Below, piece after piece: positions 34,521 through 43,300 of a stretch of 64,000 bases of DNA. The position numbers were made by a program, and so were the translations under genes. Location: positions 4,154,001 to 4,218,000 of the forward strand of contig NZ_CP070326.1 of NCBI RefSeq assembly GCF_016917755.1. Direction: 5' to 3'. Below the pieces are notes generated by a model. It was not told where the DNA came from. It saw only the letters and a list, made by a program, of their open reading frames with translations, and searched no databases. Numbering within the stretch: the first letter of the stretch is position 1; each line of letters begins with the position of its first letter. The stretch comes from Streptomyces noursei (lineage in GTDB: Bacteria; Actinomycetota; Actinomycetes; Streptomycetales; Streptomycetaceae).

Positions 34521-36218
34521 GTGGCCGGCTACCGGCTGCTGGCGCGGCTCGGCGAGGGCGGCATGGGGTCGGTGTACCTCACCCGCACCCGCGGCAACCA
34601 GCCCGCCGCCCTGAAGGTCATCCGCCGGGAGTTCGGCCAGGACCCGGACTTCCGCAGCCGCTTCGAGCAGGAGGTCAGGGCCGCCCGCCGGGTGCAGGGC
34701 TACCACATCGTGCCGGTCCTCGACCACGACACCGGCGGCGAACTCCCCTGGCTGGCCACGGCGTTCATCCCCGGCCTGCCGCTCGACGAGGCACTGCGGG
34801 ACGGCCCGCTGCCGCTGCCGGCGGTCTTCCAGCTGATCGGCGCGGCGGCCGGCGCGCTGGGCTCGGTGCACGCCGCCGGGGTCGTCCACCGCGACCTCAA
34901 GCCCAGCAACGTGCTGCTCGGCCCGCAGGGCCCCTACGTCATCGACTTCGGCATCGCCCGGGCCGCCGACGCCACCCAGCTCACCCGCAGCGGCGGCTTC
35001 ATCGGCACCCCGCAGTACATGTCCCCCGAGCACGCGAACGGCGCGCAGGTCACGCCCGCCGCCGACGTCTTCTCGCTGGGCCTGATCGCGGCGGTCGCCG
35101 CCACCGGCCGGCACCCGTACGGGGACGGCGCGGCGATCACCGTCGCCGCCCGGATCGCCAACACCGCGCAGGTCGCCCCGGACCTCGACGGCTACCCGGA
35201 CGCGCTGCGCCCGCTGCTGAACCGCTGCCTGTCCGCCGACGCCCGACTGCGGCCGACACCCGCCGAGTTGGCGGAGCTGTGCCGGGCGGCGTCCGGGCGC
35301 GGGCCGCGGGACTTCGACGGCTGGCTGCCGGACGCGGTGGCCGCCGAGATCGCCCGCCGGGAGCGCGCCGCCAAGGAGCTGCCGGGGCCGCCGCCGGCCG
35401 CGGCCCCGCCGCCGCCCGGCTACGCCCCGACCCAGGGCCCCGCCGGCCCCACCCCCACCCGGGGCACGGGCCCGCACGCCGCCCCGACGCAGGACGCCAC
35501 CGGCCCGGTGCCCCCGACGCCGGACGGCCCGCACGCGATGCCCACGGTCGGCCCCGGCGCGCCCGCGGCCGGCAAGCGGCGCAGCCCCGTGCTGCGGGCC
35601 GCGGTCGGCGCGGTGGCACTGATCGCCGTGGTCGGCGTCACCTGGACGGTGGCGCGCGCCGGCAGCTCGGGCGCGGACACCCCCGACCACCGGTCCACCG
35701 CCTCCCCGTCCACCACCCCGTCCTCCGACCGGCACAAGAAGGGCGGCGACACCTCCAGTCCCCCTGCCGAGCAGACGCCCGCCGCCGACCAGAACGCCGG
35801 CTACCAGGTCGTCTTCAAGGACCGCCCGTTCGCGCTGCGCGCCCCCGCGGCGGCGGACTTCAACTACATCGACCTGGACGTCCCCAAGGCCGTCCCCGGC
35901 GCCCAGATCAACGAAGCCCCCTACGAGATCACCTACAACGGGGTGTCCGGGATCGGGCTGGAGTTCCGCACCCCCATGGGCCGCAGCACCGGCCGCACCG
36001 CCCAGGCGTGCCTGGACGGCTCGCACACGGACGTCCTCCCGAAGCAGGTGCGCCGCGAGGAGCTGGACAAGGCGCAGACGATCCACGTGGGCACCCTGCT
36101 GTGCACGGAGACCACGGACCGCAACCTCGCGATGGTCGAGATCACCGGCATGAGCCCGAACCACGAGAGCAACATGCCGGACTTCGCGACGAAGGTGACC
36201 CTCTGGAAGAAGGACTAA
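34521..36218 (+). CDS. Transmembrane serine/threonine protein kinase
   Basis: 565 residues from GTG 34521. Kinase core: LGEGGMGSVYL glycine loop, ATP lysine in AALKVI (K32), HRDLKPSNVLL, YVIDFGIA and GTPQYMSPEH. A Pro/Thr-rich linker follows, then a membrane helix (VLRAAVGAVALIAVVGVTWTVA) and a ~165-residue outer domain of unknown fold. The residues usually found before the glycine loop in this family (FKPLRAEDPREVAGY) continue in frame upstream to 34467, but no ATG/GTG/TTG exists there. The codon at the natural start is ATC, 9 bases after a GGGGGG run, so a non-canonical or mutated start is possible (583 aa). The stop TAA contains the TA target of an IS630 insertion. Confidence 0.85.
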   Translation: MAGYRLLARLGEGGMGSVYLTRTRGNQPAALKVIRREFGQDPDFRSRFEQEVRAARRVQGYHIVPVLDHDTGGELPWLATAFIPGLPLDEALRDGPLPLPAVFQLIGAAAGALGSVHAAGVVHRDLKPSNVLLGPQGPYVIDFGIARAADATQLTRSGGFIGTPQYMSPEHANGAQVTPAADVFSLGLIAAVAATGRHPYGDGAAITVAARIANTAQVAPDLDGYPDALRPLLNRCLSADARLRPTPAELAELCRAASGRGPRDFDGWLPDAVAAEIARRERAAKELPGPPPAAAPPPPGYAPTQGPAGPTPTRGTGPHAAPTQDATGPVPPTPDGPHAMPTVGPGAPAAGKRRSPVLRAAVGAVALIAVVGVTWTVARAGSSGADTPDHRSTASPSTTPSSDRHKKGGDTSSPPAEQTPAADQNAGYQVVFKDRPFALRAPAAADFNYIDLDVPKAVPGAQINEAPYEITYNGVSGIGLEFRTPMGRSTGRTAQACLDGSHTDVLPKQVRREELDKAQTIHVGTLLCTETTDRNLAMVEITGMSPNHESNMPDFATKVTLWKKD

Positions 36219-37326
36219 GCGGTCTTGAGCAAGTCTTCTGTGGTTGGTGTCAGTGCTGTTGCCCGTCGGGTCATTGCCTGGTCGACGGCGGTGTGTAGTG
36301 CGGTGGTGCTGGTGTAGGCACGGACGGGCATGTCCTGGTACTTCACTGAGCGCCATATGCGCTCGATGAGGTTCAGCTCCGGCGATCGCGGTGGGAGGTA
36401 GAACAGGTGGACGCCGATGGCCTCCAGTTCTTCACGCCGTCCCTTGAAGAGTCTGGCGTGGTGGATCTGGGCGTTGTCCATGACGATCGTGCACGGTCTG
36501 ACCCGCCGCCAACCAGGCGGCGGGTCAGTGAGACTGTCCGTTCCTTTGGGCAGGCGTGCGATGTGCGTGCAGACGAAGTCGAGAACCATCGAAGCGTCAA
36601 TTTTGTGGTCGACGGCCCTCCACACCAGTTCGGGGCCTGGCCCGCTCTCGCTCAGTGCTCCCAGGACGTTGACCCGCCGGTTCTTGGTGTCCTCCCGCTT
36701 GACGACAGCGCGGACACCGGTGCGGGCCCAGGTGAAACCGGTGGGCAGGGTCGGAGAGAACCCGGACTCGTCCAGGTAGTACAGATCCTCGGTACCGGCT
36801 TCGGCCCTCAGCCGTACAGCCGTAGGCCCTCCAGCCGCTCCCACGCGGCGGCCTGGAGGGCCGGGCCGGCCTTGTGCCGCAGACTGTCGCGGGTACGTTT
36901 CCAGCGGAAACCGTCCCGGTGCAGCAGCACCGACAGCCAGGAAGAATCGACATTTACCCCACGCTCTCGGCGCAGCCACTCCGCCAAAGCGGGCAGCGTC
37001 CACGTGGTCCCCTCAGCCGCCGCGGTATCCAGCATCGCCTCCAGCGCGTCCAGGTCCTCGCGCGTCCACCGTGGCGGCCGACCCGACCGGGGCGCGTCGG
37101 CCAGGGCCTCGAAACTTCCGTCAAGGAACCGGCGCAGAGCTTTGCGCACGGTGACCACATGCCGGTCGACAATGGACGCGATCTCGGGAGCGTTGCGGCC
37201 CTGGGCCGACAGCCGCACGCATTCCAACCGCACCCGCTCATTCACCGGCAAGTCCCGAGCCCTCAACCGCCGCCCCAACTCCGCCTCATCCTCCGACGAG
37301 AGCTCCACCCACAACGGTCCTGCCAT
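36215..37326 (-). CDS. IS630-family transposase in two overlapping frames
   Basis: The upstream half (36808-37326, 172 aa, ATG 37326 with AGGAGGGGGG seven bases before) has two helix-turn-helix segments (RNAPEIASIVDRHVVTVRKALRRF; WTLPALAEWLRRERGV). It ends at LEGLRLYG plus stop. The downstream half, in the -1 frame, continues at AEAGTEDLYYLDESGF and carries the DDE triad: LDESG, VMDNAQIH and PELNLIERIW, ending LLKTA. Together they make one complete transposase of about 370 aa. No classic slippery heptamer is visible at the junction (~36810-36830), so this is either programmed -1 frameshifting or a disabling indel. The terminal TAG stop is completed by the duplicated TA target. Confidence 0.8.
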
Positions 37327-37387
37327 TCCAAACCCCCCTCCTGGTATGGCACATACCCAAACAGCACCACACTTCACCAAGACCGCT
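36218..37387 (-). mobile_element. IS630-family insertion sequence, 1170 bp
   Basis: Ends are AGCGGTCTTG (36218-36227) and its exact complement CAAGACCGCT (37378-37387), flanked by TA on both sides (36216-36217 and 37388-37389), the target duplication typical of IS630/Tc1 elements. Removing the element and one TA joins AAGGACTA to GTCACC, restoring a TAG stop for the kinase. It is oriented opposite to the kinase. Confidence 0.9.
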
Positions 37388-37399
37388 TAGTCACCTGAA

Positions 37400-37442
37400 A
37401 CGGGGCGGGGCGGCCGGAAGGGATCCAGCCACCCCGCCCCGT
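37400..37442. terminator. Terminator between the kinase/IS and TetR gene
   Basis: Perfect 11-bp stem ACGGGGCGGGG (37400-37410) / CCCCGCCCCGT (37432-37442) with a 21-nt loop. Before the IS arrived, this stem began about ten bases after the kinase stop. It is now 1.2 kb away. Confidence 0.68.
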
Positions 37443-37469
37443 CCGCCCCGTCCGCTCCGCCTACTCCGC

Positions 37470-38105
37470 CTACTCCGCGCCCAGCGCCGCCGTCACCGAC
37501 CCGGCGAGCGCGTCGAGGTACCCCGCGGGCACCTCGTCGCGGACCACCAGCAGCCGCCAGTACAGCGGCCCGGTCAGCAGGTCGAGCGCCAGCCGGGGAT
37601 CCACGTCCGCCGGCAGCTCGCCGCGCTCCACCGCCCGCGCCACCACCGCCGCCGCGACACCCTCCTGGCTGTCGTGCAGGGCGGCCTTGAGCGCCTCGGC
37701 CAGCTCCGGGCTGCGCGCCGCCTCGGCGAGCAGGTCCGGGATGATCTGCGAGGCCATCGGGTGTCCCAGCGCCCGGGCCGCGACCTCCAGCACCATCCGC
37801 ACATCGCCGCGGAGCGACCCGGTGTCCGGGGCCGGCAGCCCCGCCGCGGCGACCGCCGAGACCACGTCCAGGACCAGGTGCAGTTTGGAGCGCCAGCGCC
37901 GGTAGACGGCGGTCTTGCCGACCCCGGCCCGGCGGGCGATGCCCTCGATGGACATCCGGGCGAAGCCGACCGCGGCCAGCTCCTCGAAGACCGCCGCGCG
38001 GATCGCGGCGGTCTTGTCCTCCCGCAGCACGGCGGCGCCGGCCGGGGCCCGGCGCGCCCCGGATGCCGCCGGGCCTCTCTCGCTCTCGGTGCCGTTCTTT
38101 GCCAT
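37470..38105 (-). CDS. TetR/AcrR family transcriptional regulator
   Basis: 211 residues. HTH: KTAAIRAAVFEELAAVGFARMSIEGIARRAGVGKTAVYRRW (residues ~31-71), followed by an all-helical C-domain ending in VTAALGAE. ATG 38105 is preferred; the sequence starts MAKNGTESERG. It is divergent from a polysaccharide exporter, which is its likely target, through an imperfect palindrome 21 bases upstream of its own start. The stop-codon region is duplicated (two GGCGGAGTAG copies at its 3' end). Confidence 0.87.
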   Translation of the reverse strand: MAKNGTESERGPAASGARRAPAGAAVLREDKTAAIRAAVFEELAAVGFARMSIEGIARRAGVGKTAVYRRWRSKLHLVLDVVSAVAAAGLPAPDTGSLRGDVRMVLEVAARALGHPMASQIIPDLLAEAARSPELAEALKAALHDSQEGVAAAVVARAVERGELPADVDPRLALDLLTGPLYWRLLVVRDEVPAGYLDALAGSVTAALGAE

Positions 38106-38125
38106 GCCTTGATCCTAGCGGCACG

Positions 38126-38140
38126 ACGCTACGGTTGCGT
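38126..38140. promoter_or_regulatory. Candidate TetR operator
   Basis: ACGCTACGGTTGCGT is a 15-bp palindrome with six of seven pairs matching (ACGC...GCGT arms), in the divergent region between the TetR and exporter genes. Confidence 0.4.
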
Positions 38141-38260
38141 TTCGACGTGACCTCGCTCTAGTCTCGGCGTCGCGACGATACGGACCCGTTCCGTCGTCGT
38201 CCGGATCCTGCCGTCCCCGCGACCGCACTCCGAAGCCTCCGTACGAAAGCGAATGGCCGC

Positions 38261-39202
38261 ATGCCCCAGACCCTCGCGCCCCCGGCCCCCGAACCGGCCG
38301 CCGTCCGACCGTCCGGCTCCGGCACCGCGCCCGACGCGGAGCTGAGCGCCCTGGCCGAACGCCACGGCCTCACGGTGAGCGGCGCCCGCCCCTCACTGGC
38401 CGAGTACACCCGCCAGCTGTGGCACCGACGGCACTTCATCACCTCGTTCGCCACCGCCAGGCTCACCGCGATGTACACCACCGCCAAGCTCGGCCAGCTG
38501 TGGCAGGTGATCACCCCGCTGCTCAACGCCGGCGTCTACTACTTGATCTTCGGTGTGCTGATCGGCACCCGGAAGGGCGTCCCGGACTACATCCCGTACC
38601 TGGTGACCGGCGTCTTCGTCTTCACCTTCCTGCAGAACTCGGTGATGGCCGGCACCCGGGCGATCTCCGGCAACCTCGGCCTGGTGCGCGCCCTGCACTT
38701 CCCGCGCGCCTGCCTGCCGATCTCGTTCTGCCTGGCACAGCTGCAGCAGCTGCTGTACTCCATGGGCGTGCTGATGGTCATCCTGCTGGCCTTCGGGCAG
38801 CTGCCGACCTGGTCCTGGCTGCTGGTCGTCCCGGCGCTGGCCCTCCAGTTCGTCTTCAACACCGGCCTGGCGATGGTCATGGCACGGCTCGGCGCGCGGA
38901 CCCCGGACCTGGCGCAGCTGATGCCCTTCATCATGCGGACCTGGATGTACGCGTCCGGCGTGATGTTCAGCATCAGCGTGATCCTCAAGGGCAAGCACCT
39001 CCCGCAGATCGTGGTGGTGCTGCTGAACGGCAACCCCGCCGCGGTCTACATCGACCTGATGCGCTTCGCCCTGATCGACAGCTTCACCCGACACCAACTC
39101 CCGCCGCACGTATGGGCGTTCGCGGCCGGCTGGGCGCTGCTCGCGGGCGTCGTCGGCTATGTGTACTTCTGGAAGGCCGAGGAGCGGTACGGACGTGGCT
39201 GA
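38261..39202 (+). CDS. ABC-2 type polysaccharide export permease (TagG/Wzm-like)
   Basis: 313 residues. A ~60-residue cytoplasmic N-terminus with the amphipathic region before LWHRRHFITSFATARLTAMY is typical of TagG/Wzm. About six membrane helices follow, including ITPLLNAGVYYLIFGVLI and LMVILLAFGQLPTW. With the next gene it forms the exporter of a lipid-linked wall polymer such as teichoic acid. The stop overlaps the ATPase start by 8 bases, showing coupling. It is divergent from a TetR regulator. Confidence 0.9.
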   Translation: MPQTLAPPAPEPAAVRPSGSGTAPDAELSALAERHGLTVSGARPSLAEYTRQLWHRRHFITSFATARLTAMYTTAKLGQLWQVITPLLNAGVYYLIFGVLIGTRKGVPDYIPYLVTGVFVFTFLQNSVMAGTRAISGNLGLVRALHFPRACLPISFCLAQLQQLLYSMGVLMVILLAFGQLPTWSWLLVVPALALQFVFNTGLAMVMARLGARTPDLAQLMPFIMRTWMYASGVMFSISVILKGKHLPQIVVVLLNGNPAAVYIDLMRFALIDSFTRHQLPPHVWAFAAGWALLAGVVGYVYFWKAEERYGRG

Positions 39203-40010
39203 GCACATGACGGAAGACCAGGGCGGCACCCGCCCGACGGCAGCGGACGAGGCCCGCATCCCGACCGTGATCGCGGACGATCTCCACATCGTCTACCGGG
39301 TCTACGGCACCGGTGCCGGCAAGGGCAGCGCGACCGCCGCGCTCAACCGCATCGTCCGGCGCCGCCCCTCGGTGGGCGTGCGCGAGGTGCACGCGGTCAA
39401 GGGCGTCTCCTTCACCGCCTACCGCGGCGAGTCGATCGGCCTGATCGGCTCGAACGGCTCCGGCAAGTCGACCCTCCTCAAGGCCGTCGCCGGACTGCTG
39501 CCCGCCGAGCGCGGCAAGGTCTACACCCACGGCCAGCCCTCGCTGCTGGGCGTCAACGCCGCCCTGATGAACGACCTCACCGGCGAGAAGAACGTCCTCC
39601 TCGGCGGCCTGGCGATGGGCATGAGCCGCGAACAGGTCCGCGCCCGCTACGACGACATCGTCGACTTCTCCGGCATCAACGAGAAGGGCGACTTCATCTC
39701 GCTGCCGATGCGCACCTACTCCTCCGGCATGGCGGCCCGACTGCGGTTCTCCATCGCCGCCGCCAAGGACCACGACGTGCTGCTGATCGACGAGGCACTG
39801 GCCACCGGCGACCGGGCCTTCCAGAAGCGCTCCGAGGCCCGCATCCGCGAACTGCGCGAGGAGGCCGGCTCGGTCTTCCTCGTCAGCCACAACAACAACT
39901 CCATCCGCGACACCTGCGACCGCGTCCTCTGGCTCGAAAGGGGCGTCCTCCGCATGGACGGCCCCACCGACGAAGTCCTCGCGGCCTACGAGGAATTCAC
40001 CCACGCCTAG
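39195..40010 (+). CDS. Polysaccharide export ABC transporter ATP-binding protein (TagH/Wzt-like)
   Basis: 271 residues. Walker A GSNGSGKST, the SLLGVNAALMNDLTGEKN segment diagnostic of polysaccharide exporters, signature YSSGMAARLRFS, Walker B DVLLIDEALATGD and the H-loop VFLVSHNN. It lacks the C-terminal carbohydrate-binding domain of O-antigen Wzt proteins, so it is more like TagH/RfbE ATPases that do not read the polymer end. GTG 39195 was chosen for GGAG 10 bases upstream; ATG 39207 is possible. It energises export through the TagG/Wzm-like permease. Confidence 0.92.
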   Translation: MAEHMTEDQGGTRPTAADEARIPTVIADDLHIVYRVYGTGAGKGSATAALNRIVRRRPSVGVREVHAVKGVSFTAYRGESIGLIGSNGSGKSTLLKAVAGLLPAERGKVYTHGQPSLLGVNAALMNDLTGEKNVLLGGLAMGMSREQVRARYDDIVDFSGINEKGDFISLPMRTYSSGMAARLRFSIAAAKDHDVLLIDEALATGDRAFQKRSEARIRELREEAGSVFLVSHNNNSIRDTCDRVLWLERGVLRMDGPTDEVLAAYEEFTHA

Positions 40011-40117
40011 CAGCCCCTCCCCCTTCCCCACCCCCGCATGGACGCACGAGCGCCGGACGGCCCAGCCGACCGGCGCTCCCCCATTCCGGGCCCGGCAATT
40101 CCCCGGCCCGCACATCC

Positions 40118-40270
40118 CAGCCCGTCCGGCGTTTGAGGACGAGCGCAGCGATACCCCGGCCCGCACGGGCCCACCACCCGCCCCCCCACGGCCCACGGCG
40201 ACACGCCGGACCGGCACACCACGCACAAGCGCCGGACGGGCATCACCAGCCCGTCCGGCGCTTGAGGACA
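40118..40270. repeat. Two copies of a streptomycete CCCGTCCGGCG(T/C)TTGAGGAC repeat, one with a perfect hairpin
   Basis: The motif occurs at 40120-40140 and 40250-40269. The second copy is part of a perfect 14-bp stem (AGCGCCGGACGGGC at 40228-40241 with its complement at 40249-40262, 7-nt loop). A partial GCGCCGGACGG arm is also at 40030-40040. The element sits between the convergent exporter and glutamate dehydrogenase genes and probably works as a terminator; similar sequences recur at gene ends in Streptomyces chromosomes. The rest of 40011-40307 holds nothing else. Confidence 0.65.
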
Positions 40271-40307
40271 AGGGGGGCAGGCGCCGCACGGCGCCGCCCC
40301 ACCCGGC

Positions 40308-43300
40308 TCAGCTATGCGTACGCAGCAACGTACGCATCGTCCGCATGGCCACCGAAAGGTTCGCCAGATCGAACCCCTCGGACCCGTGGATCTCCTCCAG
40401 CGTGGCCCGGGCCCGCGTCAGGATCGCGACGTTGGCCTCCTCCCACGCCTTGAACCGCTCCTCCGGCGTCGCGGACCCGTTGCCCACCGCGAGCACGTCC
40501 GAGGTGAGCGCGGCGTGCGCGGCGAAGAGGTCCTCGCGGATCGAGGCGCGGGCCATCGACTGCCAGCGGTCGTTCCGCGGCAGCTCCAGGATGCGGTCCA
40601 GGAGCTGGTTGATCCGCAGCCGGTCGCCCAGGTCGTAGTACACCTCGGCGACGGCCAGCGGCTCCTTGCCGGTCCGGTCCGCGATGGCGACGATGTCCAG
40701 CGTCGGGAAGACCGAGGAGAAGCCGGACACCTGGACGGCCAGCGGCTCGGGCACCCCGGCGTCGGTCAGCTCCTCCAGGATCGTCTGGTACCACTCCAGG
40801 TCGCTGCCCTGGAGCAACTTGGGCAGCTCCGCCCAGACCTGCGCCACCCGCTCCGAGAAGAAGTCGATCGTCCCGGACAGCTCCAGCGGCTGGCGGCGGT
40901 TGTTGAGCAGCCAGCGGGTGCCGCGCTCGACCAGCCGGCGCGAGTGCAGCCGGATCCGGGTCTGGACGTCGGCCCCGACGGTGTTGTCCAGCGCCTCGAC
41001 GTCGTCCCAGACCTGGTTGAGCCGGAAGATCGCGCGGGCCGCGGTGTGCGCCCGGACGACCTCCTCCAGCGACGCCCCGGTCTCCTCCCGCATCCGGTGC
41101 AGGAAGCTCGTACCGCCGGTGTTGACGGTGTCGTTGACCATCACCGTGGTGACGATCTCGCGACGCAGCGCGTGCCCGTCGACCTGCTCGGTGAACTTCT
41201 CCCGCAGCGCGGTCGGGAAGTAGGCGTGCAGCAGGTGCTGGAGGTAGGGGTCGTCCGGCAGTGCCGTCTGGATCAGCTCGTCGGCCACCGTGATCTTGGT
41301 GTAGGCGAGCAGGACCGCGGTCTCCGGCTGGGTCAGGCCGCGCCCGGCGCTCAGCCGCTCCCGGATCTGCCGGTCGGTGGGCAGGAACTCCAGCGCCCGG
41401 TCCAGGTGGCCGTCGCGCACCAGGCGGCGCATGAAGCGCTGCTGGGCGTGGAGCATGCTGGAGGACTGGGCGAGGGCCAGCGCCAGCGCGGTGTTCTGTG
41501 CGTAGTTGTTGCGCAGCACCAGCGAGCCGACCTCGTCGGTCATCTGCGCCAGCAGCTTGTTGCGCTGCTTGACCGTCATGTCGCCGTTGGCGACGACGGA
41601 GTTGAGCAGGATCTTGATGTTGACCTCGTGGTCGGAGGTGTCCACACCGGCGCTGTTGTCGATCGCGTCGGTGTTGATCTTCCCGCCTGCCGAGGCGAAC
41701 TCGATCCGGCCCAGCTGGGTCAGGCCGAGGTTGCCGCCCTCGCCGACGACCTTGACCCGCAGGTCCTCGCCGTTGACCCGGATCGCGTCGTTGGACTTGT
41801 CGCCGACGTCGGCGTGCGACTCCGTCGACGCCTTCACGTACGTGCCGATGCCGCCGTTCCACAGCAGGTCCACCGGGGCCTTGAGGATGGTCTGCATCAG
41901 GTCGGCCGGCGTCATCTTCTTCACGCCGGCCTCGATGCCGAGCGCGGCCCGCACCTGGGCGTTGATCGGGATGGACTTCGCCGACCGCGGGTGGATGCCG
42001 CCGCCCTGCGAGAGCAGTTCGGTGTTGTAGTCCGCCCACGAGGAGCGCGGCAGCTCGAACAGCCGGCGGCGCTCGGCGTACGAGGTCGCCGCGTCCGGCT
42101 TGGGGTCGAGGAAGATGTGCCGGTGGTCGAAGGCGGCGACCAGCCGGATGTGCTCGCTGAGCAGCATGCCGTTGCCGAAGACGTCACCGGACATGTCGCC
42201 GACGCCGACGACGGTGAAGTCCTCGGTCTGGGTGTCGTGGCCCAGCTCGCGGAAGTGCCGCTTGACCGACTCCCAGGCGCCGCGGGCGGTGATGCCCATG
42301 CCCTTGTGGTCGTAGCCGGCGCTGCCGCCGGAGGCGAACGCGTCGCCCAGCCAGAAGCCGTAGGACTCGGCGACCTCGTTGGCGATGTCGGAGAACGTCG
42401 CGGTGCCCTTGTCGGCGGCGACCACCAGGTAGGTGTCGTCCTCGTCGTGCCGGACGACGCCCTTGGGCGGCACGACCTCGCCGGCGACGAGGTTGTCGGT
42501 GATGTCCAGCAGACCCGAGATGAAGGTCTTGTAGCAGGCGATGCCCTCGGCCAGCCACGCGTCGCGGTCCAGCGACGGATCCGGCAGCTGCTTGCCGACG
42601 AAGCCGCCCTTGGCGCCGACCGGCACGATGACGGTGTTCTTGACCATCTGCGCCTTGACCAGGCCGAGGATCTCGGTGCGGAAGTCCTCCCGCCGGTCCG
42701 ACCAGCGCAGACCACCGCGCGCCACCTTGCCGAACCGCAGGTGGACGCCCTCGACGCGGGGCGAGTACACCCAGATCTCGTAGGCCGGGCGGGGCGCCGG
42801 CAGATCGGGGATGGCCTGCGGGTCCAGCTTCATGGACAGGTAGGAGTGCGGCCGGCCCGTGCTGTCGCGCTGGTAGTGGTTGGTGCGCAGGGTCGCCTTG
42901 ATGACGGTGAGGAAGGAGCGCAGGATGCGGTCCTCGTCGAGGGAGGCGACCTGGTCCAGGGCGCCGTCCAGCTCCTCCATCAGCCCGTCGATCAGCTCGG
43001 TGCCGGCGCTCTGCCGCTCCGGGGACATCCGCGCCTCGAAGAGCGAGACCAGCAGCCGGGTGGTGTGGACGTTGTTGGAGAGGGTGTCCTCCATGTACGT
43101 CTGGCTGAAGGTCGAGCCGGCCTGCCGCAGGTACTTGGCGTAGGCGCGGAGCACCATCGCCTGCCGCCAGTCGAGGCCGGCCCGCAGCACCAGCTGGTTG
43201 AAGTCGTCGCTCTCGGCGGCGCCCGTCCACACCGCGGTGAACGCCTCCTGGAAGCGCTCGCGGGCGTCGTCGCCCGAGACGTACGCGGGCATCCGCAGAC

